Shown here: positions 32,290 to 43,711 of the stretch, in pieces
Position numbering within the stretch: position 1 is the first letter of the stretch
How the letters are laid out: every line of letters starts with the position of its first letter
Assembly: GCA_015501585.1 (NCBI GenBank)
Contig: JADNRY010000269.1
Span: 1-64,000 of the forward strand
Direction: 5' to 3'
DNA length: 64,000 nucleotides
From: Rhodocollybia butyracea
Lineage: Eukaryota > Basidiomycota > Agaricomycetes > Agaricales > Omphalotaceae
Program-made: the position numbers and the translations under genes
The notes under the pieces: generated by a model
Told to the model about the DNA's origin: nothing
The model's database searches: none
Seen by the model: the letters and a program-made list of their open reading frames with translations, nothing else

Positions 32290-34078
32290 CTACTCCGTGA
32301 CACGAAGTTTATCCAACAGCTTTCTCAATCTCGGATTTCCCCCCAGCACGTCCATCTCCTCATCTATCCTCCTCTCCAACACACGTAACACTTCCACCGT
32401 ATAAGCAAAACTCTTTGTTTGTTTCTCCATATACTCTAATGCACGCTGTTTTAGTGTGGGTGATTTTGGTCGCTGTTTGATGATATCTGGATCATTAGCC
32501 CGATATTAGATGATATACATTACATATTAAAGATAGGCAACGGCAATGACAAAGGAAGGAGAGGGAGGGAGGAACACACCTAGAAGTTCCTGATTTGATT
32601 CATCAGCCCTTATCGCATGTACCAAGGGGAAGGAGAATTTTCCTTCTGTGAGGTCTTCGGCGAAGCCTTTGGTGTCACTATACTGATGGTTCGTGTCAGT
32701 ATATATTTTGAGGGCCAATCCGATCAAAAGCTTTAGAAAATGAACGGGTCTTTCAGGATAGATAGGAACCAACGGAGTAGGCGGACGAAAGTGGAAGAGA
32801 GGAACCAGTATCCGGCTCGTGAGATGACACTTGGCCAGAGGGGAATAGGTACTCCGATGGACCGCAAAATAAGTAAGCAGGAGGAGGAAATGGTATAAGC
32901 AATCATCAAACAAACAGACTTACGCTTGCGTCTCGGAGATTACTGTAATCATCACGGATCTGATACATGACACCTATTAAATCTACGAGCGGTATGAAGT
33001 TTCTGGGGTGATGATACATAGTCAACATTCAGTTTTCAAACAGCTGAAGCTGATCCACAACACAAAGGATAGATACGAGGGTGGTAGCCACACATACATT
33101 TCAGTTCGTTCTGTGGCACAAGCCATCATAAGCTTCATCAGGATACGAAACAGGCTGCCAGTTTCTGAAATGATAAACAAAGAATGAGAAGAAGAACTTG
33201 AATTAGTCCGTTAAGGTATCGCAATGATGCGCAAGAGCATCCGCGAACGACCCCAAAAACGTCGAAATGTTCAATTGAGTAGGGAAATAAGGAAACACAT
33301 ACTGTTTTTGATCATGGCGATATATTGGTCTTCCGTAGGACACTTGACATGGTCTCTCCACAGAATATCCATACCTTGACCACGATGAGCGTTCAACAGC
33401 TCCTCTGAGTGGCCAAAACGGTGAGTATCTCTGTGGGTCGACCGTTGCTCCATAGCTTACCAGTTATAATGTCTTCTGGAGCATGACGACCTTTTCCTAC
33501 GGAACCGCTCCTTTCTATAAGCGCGCGCAGGTTCGCTGCGTCTGCATATGCCTTGATAACAACATAGGATGCCGCATTAACCGTTTGTGGAATACCATAT
33601 ACCGCGTTGGCGACTGTTATCGGCCAAACCAATGTTAATATCTGCGAAGAAGGGCAGTCTAAGCACGTACCTGGCCGCCCTCGACGAAGTTCGGAACCAT
33701 CTTCGACATCATCGAATCTACACAGCAGCGAGCCACTATCAAATACTGGGTGATGGAAACGCAGACTAGTGCACCCACAACAACGAATCATTCTGTAAAG
33801 CTTGAGCTATCTTGATGATGAGCTCGAGCTGAGCAGGTTCCACTTTTACCCAGTCGTTGAGAGCATTGGCCATGTGCCTCAGAGTTTCTTTGCTGGGCGC
33901 AGATATCAGGTAAGTGTACGGTGCAAGGATAGCCTAGGTTTAAAAGCATTCAGAAAAAAGAAAGCGAGGGAGTGCGATATATGATGGATGTCACCTATCG
34001 GAAACTCACTGCTTCATCTTCCTCCGTCCATGTAGAAGCATTCAATGTGCTTTGGAGGATATTTGAACGATCACCCAT
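32290..34078 (-). CDS. Geranylgeranyl diphosphate synthase
   Basis: Trans-isoprenyl diphosphate synthase that adds isopentenyl diphosphate to farnesyl diphosphate, giving the C20 precursor for protein prenylation, carotenoids and diterpenes. ATG at 34078 gives [16 protein letters not shown]. Exons follow with [35 protein letters not shown] (first Asp-rich motif DDVED, about 33720-33675), [31 protein letters not shown], then [20 protein letters not shown] (second motif DDYSN, about 32965), [20 protein letters not shown] and [17 protein letters not shown]. The stop TAG is at 32290-32292. Both catalytic motifs and the family-specific KGF...EGKFSFP block are present. I count about seven to eight short introns and see no frame damage. 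It ends about 290 bases from the oppositely oriented seven-helix gene. Confidence 0.92.
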
Positions 34079-34334
34079 TTTCTGATGATATACGTGAAAG
34101 AGTGATTAGCGCCTGAAGGCTGGGCGGAAACAGAAAAGCAGTACAATTATTGTACATACACACGGTACATACAACACGAGAGAGTTCGTAGTATAACAAA
34201 ACTACGAGTAAGTAACGATAATGATATTTTAAATTTTAGACCAAGACCAGAGAGAGAAGATTTGGGAGTGAAGACGATTTGGAAGTGAACAAGGTAACCC
34301 AAAGGATATGTTAGATACGAGCAGCGCAAGTAAA

Positions 34335-34954
34335 TTAGGCTTTGGCTTTTTTCGCCTGAGCATCTCCGTTGTCGGCATCGTTGTGGTCAATGAGGTCGTC
34401 GATTGTGCGCTTTTTCCCATTGCCGTTGCTCGGGGCTAGCTGGGTGGGTACAGGTTCTTCGTCTTCCTCGCCGTCGTGTGCATGGAAGTCGCCATCGTCA
34501 TCGTCATCGTCCTCTTCGTCGTCGTCTTCGCCATCGGCATTGTGCTGTCCGTTGGAGCTGTTTGGCTGTGGGAGGGTAACGTTACGGTTATTACTGGACC
34601 ATTGCCAAAAGAGGAAAGAGAGACGAACGTTTGCCACTAAGAGGGCGGTCAAGCTCGCAGCTTGCCCCGAGCGATCCTGGGCTCCCTCTTCTTCATCGTC
34701 GTCTACGTCGCCTTCAGAGTCATCGTTGTTGCCTCCCTACCAGGCGTATCAGTCAGCAAAATTGAAGCAGAAAACTACCGACGAGCACGCCTTTGGTGAC
34801 CGGCACTAACCTCATTGTCAAAATCATCGTAGGTATCACTTTCCTCGCCTTCGTCGTCAGCCGGTTTGACGACTTCAGATCCAACGAGCGGGTTTTCGTC
34901 TCCGCTGAGCGCTTCTTCGACGGTATAGGTCTCTTTGGAAGGTTCTTCAGACAT
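34335..34954 (-). CDS. Acidic protein with C-terminal basic motif, probably nuclear
   Basis: Not recognised by name. ATG at 34954 gives MSEEPSKETYTVEEALSGDE; exon 1 ends near 34811 after DTYDDFDNE. Exon 2 carries NNDDSEGDVDDDEEEGAQ and LTALLVAN. A further intron (about 34575-34637) leads to the last exon with a run of Glu/Asp (DDDEEDDDDDDGD) and the end KKRTIDDLIDHNDADNGD followed by QAKKAKA. The KKR and KKAK clusters flanking acidic stretches suggest a nuclear or chromatin-associated protein such as a histone chaperone. That is inference from composition only. The stop is at 34335, about 260 bases from the start of the geranylgeranyl synthase gene. Confidence 0.6.
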
Positions 34955-36514
34955 TATGCGATATCGGCTTTACTAGAACAGAGGTGGAGAGTAGACGGTT
35001 GAATGACCAGAAGTCCAATAGCAGCGCTCGAAGAAAGATGTTTTTCTTCTGTGTTGGCAGGCGAATTAGCAGGACAAGAGGTGGAAGCAAGCAGAGCGGA
35101 TGGAAAAGTGAGAGTGGGAAGGAAAATGTCGCAGTACGTCCAAGCTAGCAGTCCAGAATTGACAGAAAAGAGCAGATGCTGTAACTTGACAACTGTTTGA
35201 CTGGTTATAAGTTTCAAGTTTGCTGGCAAATCGGGAAGTTAGGGATGCCGAAAGCGAGCGCTCGCCAACGTGATCGTGTAGCTTTAAGCGGGCCGTAAGT
35301 CGCGTCCTTTCAAGCCGGAAGTCACGTCGTTTTTTCATTGCGGTTTCATCTGAACGTCCATTCAACATCTCTATCTATGTCTGGCAGTTCCTCTTGTTTG
35401 ATCTTTTGAAGAGTCTGCTATATTGCCCAAGGCTAGCTTAGTTTTTCTTACTTCTAGTCAAAAAAACCTTTGTTCAGTGTTCACGGAAACTCGAAACGTT
35501 CATATGCTGGTCTGCTCTTAGTCTCGAGTCAATGCGGAGTTAGTGCTTTTCATAGAAAAATTTGTAACGATCTCGAAACTTGGTAGTTCATAAACGTCGA
35601 GAAACGGTTTTTTCGGAAGTTTTTGGCTTCAAAATACTAATTATACGATCGCCACGGCTATTTGTCAACCCTACTGGATACACTCTTCAATGAGGGCAAA
35701 TTTGATCCAATTATGAGTGCTGCCTCTGACGGTGTGGCTCTGATATCTTTGTGCAGAACGACGCGGACCACCATTGTGTGTGTGTGTTATGTGAGTGTTA
35801 TCACGATTCCGTCTCTCCCTTCACTAACTGGGCCCAACCTCTACGATACAAAGCGTCGTCGGTACCTTAATCGATGGGATTTGTGGTCTCCCCACGTCCG
35901 CTTCTTGTCATACATAATTCTACCGGTGACAGAGCCTTGTTCCACTCAAGCAACATTTTTACAATTAACAATGTCAGATATCACGTTTACCTGTCTAGTA
36001 CTTACTCCCCGAAGATGACTGGCCAAGAGGCAAGTAGCATTGGAAGACATACATTTTCATACTTCTTTGTTATGATTCAGTGGTGGCAATTTTACCTTAT
36101 TCTTCGAACCTCATTCTAGACTCAGCCTATTCTGGCTGTTCAAGTCAATTATCGTTCAATTTTAGCACTTCTTGGTAAGTACGCCCAACTGCCTTCCCTG
36201 TGATACCAATTCGCGGGACTCTACTTCCCTAGCCAAGAATGTTCACGTACACCTCGGGCTTTTGCTTTTGAACCAGCCGGTTCGAGGGCATCTGTACCAG
36301 CGTACGCCATCCGTACAACTACAGAAGGCTTGTGCCGCACCGTGACCGTGTTCAATGGCACCAAACGATTATGATCACTTCAATGTTGAGGTGACATTTG
36401 ATGAGATACCTCATGTTAACTCACGTTCGCTGAACTGCCTCGCGTGGAGCGTAAAAATCAAATACCGTCCCACTAATTCCAAGCCTTTTTTGCTCTCCTT
36501 TAGATCCAGCGTCA
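34955..36514. other. Intergenic region with unresolved short frames
   Basis: Divergent promoter region for the acidic-protein gene. Between 35660 and 36120 there are short plus-strand frames (for example LLDTLFNEGKFDPIMSA) with possible splice signals, but I could not build a gene. 36355-36514 is probably 5' untranslated sequence of the next gene. Confidence 0.35.
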
Positions 36515-37477
36515 ATGGTCGACATTGTCTCAATCGTCGTCGCAGTAGTGGCATTATTAGGGACCGTAGCTCAGGCAGTCCTCGCCGGCTGGTTCGAAAT
36601 GCATTCAGAAGAGAAAAAGCGCCTAGAAAGTCTTCGCGCCACCTTTTCCAAGTACCACGATCCTCTCCATCTCGCCGCCAGCGATCTTTCCATGCAAATC
36701 ACCAAAATCATCCACAACGACTCGACTTCTTCAGCGACTTGGAGCGATCAAGTGCGGATGTATAATATCATGCACACTTCTTTCGTCTTTGCCCAATTCT
36801 TCGCGTGGGCGAACATCCTCCGGCGCGATACGGAGTTTCTCCGGCCACGTACCAAATCGGGCTCAGCTGGTACGGATATTATAGTGCTGCTTGCCCGGAT
36901 CCGTTCGGTCCTTCGTTCAGGGTTTACCGAGCAATTTCTTATCGCCACTGGTATTCAGTCCGCTATAGGAGAGATTGCGACAGCTCCAGAGTCACCAGAT
37001 GGGAAAGGTCAGCTGCGCTGTATTGGCTTTGCAACATTTTGTGAAAAATGGCGGAGAGAAGCGGATTTCAAGGATTGGTTTGATCCCGTTGTTCTTGGGC
37101 TAGAAGCAATGGCGGGGAGCGATGTACTCACGAACGAAGATCGAGCTAGACCCAATGGGAGACTCAGGTTGTGGATTATACAGCATTTACTATCAGATCT
37201 TATCGACATATTGGATCCAGAGCTTGCCCACAACTATACCAAAGTACACTACGATGGAAAATTGAAGAACTGTATGTGCAGAAGATGTGCACCCGGATTA
37301 AGGGATGGAGACGACGAGTTCATAGTAGAGTTGGAGTGGGTAAAGGATAGCAGCAAGATGACGCACGAGGTACTTATGCAAGAAAGTTCTCTTCTTTTCA
37401 GTGGGACGGTCACGAAGGGGTCCGAGTCGGACCCTGATAAAGGTCTTCAGAGCACCGATGTCAACGTTAATATCTAA
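36515..37477 (+). CDS. Membrane-anchored protein of unknown function
   Basis: Intronless 320-residue frame. The N-terminus is a membrane helix (IVSIVVAVVALLGTVAQAVL). The rest is soluble, with EKKRLESLRATFSKYHDPLH, FVFAQFFAWANILRRDTEFL and LLARIRSVLRSGFT, which recall a family of conserved fungal proteins of unknown role. A Cys-containing segment (CMCRRCAPG) lies near residue 255. The start at 36515 is favoured because the hydrophobic anchor begins immediately after it. An overlapping frame from 36355 is not supported by composition. Confidence 0.7.
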   Translation: MVDIVSIVVAVVALLGTVAQAVLAGWFEMHSEEKKRLESLRATFSKYHDPLHLAASDLSMQITKIIHNDSTSSATWSDQVRMYNIMHTSFVFAQFFAWANILRRDTEFLRPRTKSGSAGTDIIVLLARIRSVLRSGFTEQFLIATGIQSAIGEIATAPESPDGKGQLRCIGFATFCEKWRREADFKDWFDPVVLGLEAMAGSDVLTNEDRARPNGRLRLWIIQHLLSDLIDILDPELAHNYTKVHYDGKLKNCMCRRCAPGLRDGDDEFIVELEWVKDSSKMTHEVLMQESSLLFSGTVTKGSESDPDKGLQSTDVNVNI

Positions 37478-37939
37478 CGTAGGGCGTTAACAAGGGAGAG
37501 GAAGGAAGAGCTATATCGGAGACGTGTGTTTAGTGGCTCCAGAAGAGGCTTAATGGTCTAGATGCCAATATATGGATTTGGCTTATGCGACGCGGACCTT
37601 TAATACATCCTTTTTCACTGTATCTAAAGTCAACATCTCGCTGAAAAATGAGATCTGATATAATTTTTACTACGAAGCTTTTGCATTGGTAATAGCAGTG
37701 AAAAATTTTGGTCCGGAATTTCATGAAGCAAAACTTGAAATGCTTATCACTTGGTCAAGTGCTAACCACGTTGAACATATAATCTCTGAACGACAACGTG
37801 CACTTATAAGTCTTTAAAGACAGACCCGATTCGGATACCCATTGCCATGCCAGTACTGAGCTAGAACTAAATAAACGTGAGTCTTGATAGCCATAAAATA
37901 GATCCAGCCCAATAGCTATGACAAGCTCAGACAACGCCA
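37478..37939. other. Intergenic, nothing assigned
   Basis: AT-rich 3' flank of the membrane-anchored protein gene leading to the first tRNA gene. Confidence 0.4.
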
Positions 37940-38046
37940 TGACCACCGCAGGAGTCGAACCTGCAATCTCCTGATTACCAAATTCAATTCAGAGTCCTTT
38001 AGCTTGGGCATCGTAGTCAGACGCGATGCCATTTCGCCAGGCGGCC
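37940..38046 (-). tRNA. tRNA-Arg(ACG) with 35-base intron, copy 1
   Basis: On the minus strand the acceptor GGCCGCC pairs with GGTGGTC (with G-U pairs). The D arm is GCGA...TCGC, the anticodon stem TCTGA/TCAGG, the loop CTACGAA with anticodon ACG, and the T arm GCAGG...CCTGC. A 35-base intron that starts with T and ends GTA interrupts the loop one base after the anticodon, the standard nuclear position. The T loop differs from the other three copies at one base. Confidence 0.9.
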
Positions 38047-38607
38047 ATAATAATTGGAGGAGGGGACTTCTTTCTAATCATGTTGCTTCAATGCTCTAAC
38101 TCTTTGCCTCAGGCTGTAGTATGGTGTACCATGCCCCCAGCTAACCAATACTCTGATAAGCGCATTGGGCAATGGAATTGATATGGATAGATCTTGTGAG
38201 CGATAGGTCCAGAAGCGATAATAAGCAAAAGCTTATCAGACAGAATTTAGGGGGCGCGGAAACCGGGGGGCGCAAACGATCCCCTTTATTCTAAGTACGG
38301 TGGCTAATATATATAGGTTAATCAATAACAAATACGGTAAAGTACGGGGCAGCGGGTAACATGACCGGGGGGCAGCTGAGACCCGAAACAACAACCGTCG
38401 GACCGGCGGTCCACCTTCAACAGATCTAAGATAACTGGTATAGAGAGAGTTAATAGGTTAGTCCATAATGTACAATCAAGATAATAAGTCAGAGAGGAGC
38501 TCCTATCTGGAGGCTGGTACAGAGAGAGTTGATGGTATTGAAACTAGATTAGCGCTTATGAGTTGTATCTAATCAGTCATGTGAGTCAATCAGATGCCCT
38601 TGACAAA
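38047..38607. other. Repeat-like flank of the first tRNA gene
   Basis: Contains two related segments (tagagagagttaatagg near 38440 and cagagagagttgatgg near 38520) and a G-rich block near 38250-38275. It is probably mobile-element debris; no coding frame. Confidence 0.35.
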
Positions 38608-39034
38608 TGTTGATATATCCTATGTTGAAAGTTGAAACCAACCCTCAAACACTATACACAGCCTCTTTACAGGATTGTATACATCCTGAATCATGTAGTC
38701 CTTTATGCTATTTGCTATTAGTCTTATGATACATAGCTTGTACACTGCCTTGCAGTACATATGAACTATACCTATAGAATTACCACATGGACTCCATATT
38801 CTAGGGTACATTATGCACATGTTATGCACTATGTATGACTCACATAGACTCATACATTGTTATAGGGTTTAGAACATTCCTTAGTATAAATACTGTAGGT
38901 ATTTTCCTGTAACAGTAGCCAAGTATCCTACTGGACACTTCTCTGCTCTCAACTAGCCATTCTATCACTCCTCAGCAACCTCACACTTTAGGTGAGTATA
39001 CTGTCAGCCATTGTTGACTGACTTGCTGTTCTAT
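38608..39034 (+). repeat. Copia-type LTR remnant alpha
   Basis: Starts TGTTGATATATCC, contains a TATA-like block (agtataaatactg, about 38883) and ends against a degenerate primer site GGTTACGGGCC (39035-39045). The terminal CA is mutated. The downstream part resembles remnant beta in opposite orientation. Confidence 0.5.
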
Positions 39035-39215
39035 GGTTACGGGCCACAGATTGCTTCAACACATGTTGCATCCTCCATTGTGCTTAGTATGCACAACACG
39101 TGAACTTTGTACACTCCAGAATGAGTGTTGGGTGTTCTTTGAACACTGCCTAACCATATGCATTGAGCACAATAGAGGATGCAACATGTGTTGAAACAAT
39201 CCAGGGCCCATAACC
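39035..39215. repeat. Two Copia primer sites and leaders facing each other
   Basis: GGTTACGGGCC (39035-39045, plus) and GGTTATGGGCCC (39215-39204, minus) bracket a spacer whose halves are inverted copies: TTCAACACATGTTGCATCC near 39055 and its complement near 39178-39196. This is two LTR-primer-site ends joined head to head. Confidence 0.7.
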
Positions 39216-39290
39216 TGTAGAAACAGCAGGTCAATCAACAAATGGTTGACAGCATACTCACCTGGAGTGTGTGGTTGTTTGTGGAGATGT
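39216..39290 (-). repeat. Copia-type LTR remnant beta (truncated)
   Basis: On the minus strand the sequence ends ...gctgtttctaca directly before GGTTATGGGCCC. It matches the 3' part of the LTR-like unit at 39734-40092 (acatctccacaaacaacc). It is cut off at the palindrome. Confidence 0.55.
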
Positions 39291-39372
39291 AAGAGAGCTT
39301 GTTGAGAGCAAACCAAGAATCCTACTTTTCAAAAAGTAGGATTCTTGGTTTGCTCTCAACAAGCTCTCTTAC
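39289..39372. repeat. Perfect 41-bp inverted repeat with 2-base spacer
   Basis: 39289-39329 is the exact reverse complement of 39332-39372; only CA separates them. Each arm includes CTCTCAACA / TGTTGAGAG and the stretch AAACCAAGAATCCTACTTTT. It adjoins LTR remnant beta. Confidence 0.95.
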
Positions 39373-39733
39373 TAGTCCTATAGTAGCCACGATCCTGTTG
39401 CAGCTCAAGGAATTATTATGTCATATTTGTGCATCGCCACCGTTTGGTCCGCGCAATCCGCGCGGAAAATGTGCACGTGCACAACCTTGTAAGCCGATTT
39501 GGCTCATGCCCAAATCTTTGCCACAATGATTCAACTTAAGTTATGCCAATTTTTTCTAGATAGAGTTCATACATAGAGAGTAAAGAAGTTATAAATCGAG
39601 TTTTATTGCGAGAATATAAGATTTGGGTGCAGGAACACATCCAAGATTTGCACGTGTCATTGTGGCTGTACACAGTTACTACGTCATAATTTCTTGAGCT
39701 GCAAAGGCCCCATGGGAACTAGCAGACTCTATA
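39373..39733. other. Unassigned, between palindrome and LTR-like unit
   Basis: No gene, RNA or repeat recognised. Confidence 0.35.
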
Positions 39734-40092
39734 TGTTGTATATTGCCGATGTGGCAACTCCGGAGATTAGGTAGCCGGATCGGTATGTTCATATGTCCGT
39801 ATCCTTACTCATCGTATTAGCAATATTATACAGTATGTACAGTATATAAGGCTCTCTCCAAAGCCAGTATCTATAGTAGTTATCCAGTTCTCCTCTATCT
39901 CTCAAGCCTCACGGCTTATTCAGCTCCCTGCGCCAAGTATCTACAACACTATATACACACATCTGTATGGATCGTCAGTGTATAATGAGTCTGCTTATAG
40001 GAGACTACTCTCTTACATCTCCATAAACAACCACACACTCTAGTTGAGTAAGTATGCTGTCAACTTTATGTTGACTGACTGCTGTTTCTACA
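39734..40092 (+). repeat. Probable solo LTR (359 bp)
   Basis: Begins TGTTGTATATTGCC and ends TTTCTACA; the interior has a TATA-like region (cagtatataaggctc, about 39840) and its last 75 bases match LTR remnants alpha and beta. No five-base duplication flanks it, so the limits are provisional. Confidence 0.5.
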
Positions 40093-40687
40093 GAAGAAGT
40101 GTCCGGTATGACTGTAGGATACTTAATTTTGAGAGGGCAATTAATCTTTATTTGAATTAAGATATTAAGTCACTGTTCAACAATTCCTACTTGTATAGAC
40201 TGTTTGTTGGATTCTTCAAATTACAAGTCCTGAATGTAATGAAGGCTCGTCCTTATGGCGGGTTTTGTGTGAGAATTTGTCCAAATTAGGCTTCATCTTG
40301 TCTAAATTGGGTTGACCTAATAAGGAGATTAGTTTTGATATATTTGGGATGTCAAAGTGTTTGCCATGTGACCTCGAGGTTTCCATAATGCCATCCTAAC
40401 TTTTGTACAGCTCATCAACATTCGATTTAATTTGACTCTGTTTCTCATTTTGCCTTGTGTGCTGCTGGAAGCGCAACTTTTATGAGTCCTGAATGTAGCG
40501 GATGCAGGAATTTGTGGTTTCTTTGTTCTTCAACTATAATATCTGTGAGTTGAAATGTTCTTTGTGTTCTACTTTGCACACTGTTGCTTTTGCTGATATT
40601 CTTTCTTCTCTTGATCTTCTTGCACTACATGCTGTTTCTGCTCCAGGCTGCGGTCCTCTAATATGTGAATTCTCAGTGCTGCAATTA
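40093..40687. other. AT-rich, nothing assigned
   Basis: Unassigned sequence up to the start of hAT-like copy iv; no supported gene. Confidence 0.35.
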
Positions 40688-40945
40688 AAGATGTCCACAA
40701 GTCCGAGTTATCAGCAGGTACTCGCAGGTATGACCATGAGAATACTTGCAGGTATGTCTACCTGCAGATCCCAGTACCCGTTTCCCATGGATCTGTACGG
40801 GTCACGGGTATTGATCCAAGGAAATTTGTGGGGAGGGCAGGAATAAATTTTTTCTGCTCAAATAAGAGCTGGAATATGTTCTCCTCTATGCACCAGACCT
40901 TGTCTGATCAGCTTATGTGTCCACCTAACATGTAGCCAGTTACAA
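40688..40945. mobile_element. hAT-like MITE, copy iv (left half)
   Basis: Matches 24278-24545 in order, starting AAAGATGTCCACAAGTCC and including ataagagctggaatatg. It stops where copy v begins. Confidence 0.7.
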
Positions 40946-40948
40946 CTT

Positions 40949-41095
40949 GTAGAGATGTCCACGAGCCCAAGTCCAAGTACTTGGGACCAAAATAGTGCTA
41001 CTTGTGACCCGTGAGGATCCGTGGGAAACCAGTACTTGGGATCCGCAAGTACTCACAGATCCAAATCTCACAAGTACTCACAAGTAACCCATTGA
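40949..41095. mobile_element. hAT-like MITE, copy v (fragment)
   Basis: Starts TAGAGATGTCCACGAGCCC, the family terminus, and continues with CAAGTACTTGGGA blocks and the gtgggaaac motif shared by all copies. A further patch is seen at 41385-41475. Confidence 0.6.
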
Positions 41096-42841
41096 TATTA
41101 ACTGTATTACTCAGTGGTCACTGGTAAGTAAGAAGATACAGTATAAAATGTAAAGTAGTTCATGTTTTTGCCTCCTGTTGGAAGATTTTTGCCTGGAGGT
41201 AGGCCTTATATACTACAACACAGTTATTCTAGAGGTATCTATGATGTTCTCCTACCTCTGTAAGTGTTAGTAAGTACATCAGTAAGCAATGTCCAAGGAG
41301 AATCAGTTCTGGATTGCCATGACATCATCAGATTGGCAACTACAACAGTAAGTTGTCTCCTGGTGGAAAATTTTTGACTACTTGTAACTACCTGTAAGTA
41401 CTTGCAAGTAAGCAAAATTATTCCAACCTGATACTTGTGACCCGTTAGTACTCATGGGAAACGGGTACTTCATCACTAAATCAGGGGAAACATCATTTGA
41501 GATTTCACGAATCGCAAGATCAAGAGATAATTACCCATGCTTGCACAGCATAATAACCATTTACAACCTAAGAAAAATTATTGGTTGAAATTACATTTGT
41601 AAATGAGCTCTTGGGAATGATTTTACCAGATTTCATCCACATCAAATCATTACACGAGATTTTTCATGAATAAAATCTACGGTTGATAATTCTCTTTACT
41701 CGCATCTCAATATGACCCACAAGAATAATTATGGTCAACCTGCAATCAGTTCTGAACCCGCAATGATCATTTTCTCAAAGCTTTAACTGTAGGTAATTAT
41801 CTAGGATGATCAGACAACTATCGAATATCCTAATCCCAATACTGATCTGTTTAACTTGCATGCACTTACGAGCTCCCTACTAAGCAGTACTCTTAAGTAC
41901 TAGCACAACAAATAGGACAGTATTAAGATCATGGTATGTACTTCAAAGTTCAAAGCAACTGTACATTGCGTGCATTGAGATTCAACGCAACATGATGTCT
42001 GACAGTCTCGCGACTGGACTCCAAGTCGTTCGACAGCAAGCTCGAAGGTTTTGGACCACTGACAAGGTATTTGCACTGGGCGCCAAGCAAACCAGGGTAT
42101 GTACGATGCGTAAGCCTTACCCAGGATAGCGAAGGGTTTCAAAGGCCATGCGGCGTGCATGGCACAGTCACAGGGTCGCGAGGATTATAAATTGGTTCAA
42201 CTTGTTGAAACGGGACGATTCCATCCTTTCTTCCTTCCCTTGTCTGGGCCCCATCTTCGTATCTGATGTATACTCTCAACTTTCAAGCCTCAAGTATCTC
42301 TCAATCTCCCTCAAATTATTTAAGTGCAATTGAGCAGATTTGCCAACTTTGTTAACCTCAGGTGAACCTCAAGTTGACTTGAGTTGACTTGAGTTAACTT
42401 AAGTGACTCAATCCAAGGTTCAGGGGTTCACTTTGGCTTAAGTCAACTTGATGAACTTGATTGACCTGAGGGTGACTTAAGTTGACTTAAGTATTTCGGA
42501 CTTTTCCTGATGGGCCATGAGAAGAACTGGGACCCCTCCTCTTTTGATGATTCAATTTGCGCTTGATTTTGATTTGCATGCAGTAGACAAGTTTGAATAT
42601 GCAACCTTAGGGACTAGGCTGGTGATGATTGTGTACATACTTCAAATACAAGCTGACACCTGGTATGCTTTCTGGCCAGATGGGTAGTGAGCCTGGATAG
42701 CTTGTTTCATTCTTGCGCAGCCCCCTCATAAGTATAACCAGTTTTTTGAATCCAATCATATTGAGAAAAGGGCGGTAATTTTGTGAGAAACTGTCGGTAT
42801 AGTGCATTAAAAAAATCACGATGAGGATCTAGTAATAGCAG
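41096..42841. other. AT-rich region with hAT patches and TTGACTT repeats
   Basis: Mostly unassigned. 42350-42495 is a simple degenerate array of GTTGACTTGAGT/TTAAGTGACT motifs. No supported gene; small frames near 41900-42330 have no motif. Confidence 0.4.
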
Positions 42842-42943
42842 TGACCACCGCAGGGGTCGAACCTGCAATCTCCTGATTACAATTATTCGTTCTCACGGAT
42901 GGTTTTATCGTAGTCAGACGCGATGCCATTTCGCCAGGCGGCC
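42842..42943 (-). tRNA. tRNA-Arg(ACG) with 30-base intron, copy 2
   Basis: Mature sequence matches copies 3 and 4 and differs from copy 1 at one T-loop base; the intron is 30 bases and unrelated to those of the other copies except for the first T and the last GTA. Confidence 0.9.
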
Positions 42944-43312
42944 ATAGTGAAATATGAGGACCTCTCAGGATTTAGCAGTTCAAGTTGCATGCTGAAACTC
43001 AAGAGGAGGCTAGGAATATTCAGCGTTGAAGATTCAGCCTGAGACCTGGAGGCCTAATGATTGCATACTACCCTTCAAGGATGTACTTATTATGTGTCTT
43101 TTTGTCAGGTAGTTTGCAGGCCGTGAACAAGTGTTCATTTTCAAAGTGGTGCGCCAGGGGCTAGGTAGAATCATCTCGTTCTTGGTTGTGCAAACAGGCC
43201 GTTATCGAAATCAGCCATGCGAGGAAACCAAGATGCGAATGTTTAATGTTTAACGTTTATAAAAACAGCCGCTCTGATGCGAAAAAAAGTTCATATCATG
43301 CCAACCAATCGA
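42944..43312. other. Spacer between tRNA copies 2 and 3
   Basis: No gene or repeat recognised. Confidence 0.4.
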
Positions 43313-43410
43313 TGACCACCGCAGGGGTCGAACCTGCAATCTCCTGATTACGTTAAGGTTCTTATACGCAGGTATCGTAGTCAGACGCGATGCCATTTCG
43401 CCAGGCGGCC
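43313..43410 (-). tRNA. tRNA-Arg(ACG) with 26-base intron, copy 3
   Basis: Same exon parts as copy 2; intron of 26 bases in the anticodon loop one base after ACG. Confidence 0.9.
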
Positions 43411-43540
43411 ATGCAGATGGGTTGAACCTCTCCTTGTTATTCTCTTTCAACGGTTCAATTTGGCGCTACGAATACCTATTGAATACATATATGAAGATTG
43501 AGACATGATTATCGAGTACTACGTGGAGGAGAATTGGGTC

Positions 43541-43561
43541 CCATTTTGCCAGGTGGCCGTG
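43541..43561 (-). pseudogene. Possible tRNA-Arg 5' relic
   Basis: cccattttgccaggtggcc resembles the first 20 bases of the tRNA genes (gccatttcgccaggcggcc) with three to four changes. No further tRNA parts follow. Confidence 0.4.
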
Positions 43562-43711
43562 AGTACTAGGAATGCCCAAGCTAGATATATTTGTTTCATC
43601 GCGGTTGTATGAACCCATTGTTGAATCCAATCATAATGAGAGAGTGAATGTGCTGCCGTTTGGAAAAAAGATGTCACTGGGCGGCCAATGAGAGGATAAC
43701 AAGTTAAGGTA

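Noticed and set aside
39734..40092. LTR unit as a confirmed solo LTR
   Set aside because: The flanking five-mers differ (ctata and gaaga), so only a provisional call is made.
41900..42333. Small protein genes near 42 kb
   Set aside because: Frames under 90 codons with no motif in AT-rich repeat-laden DNA.
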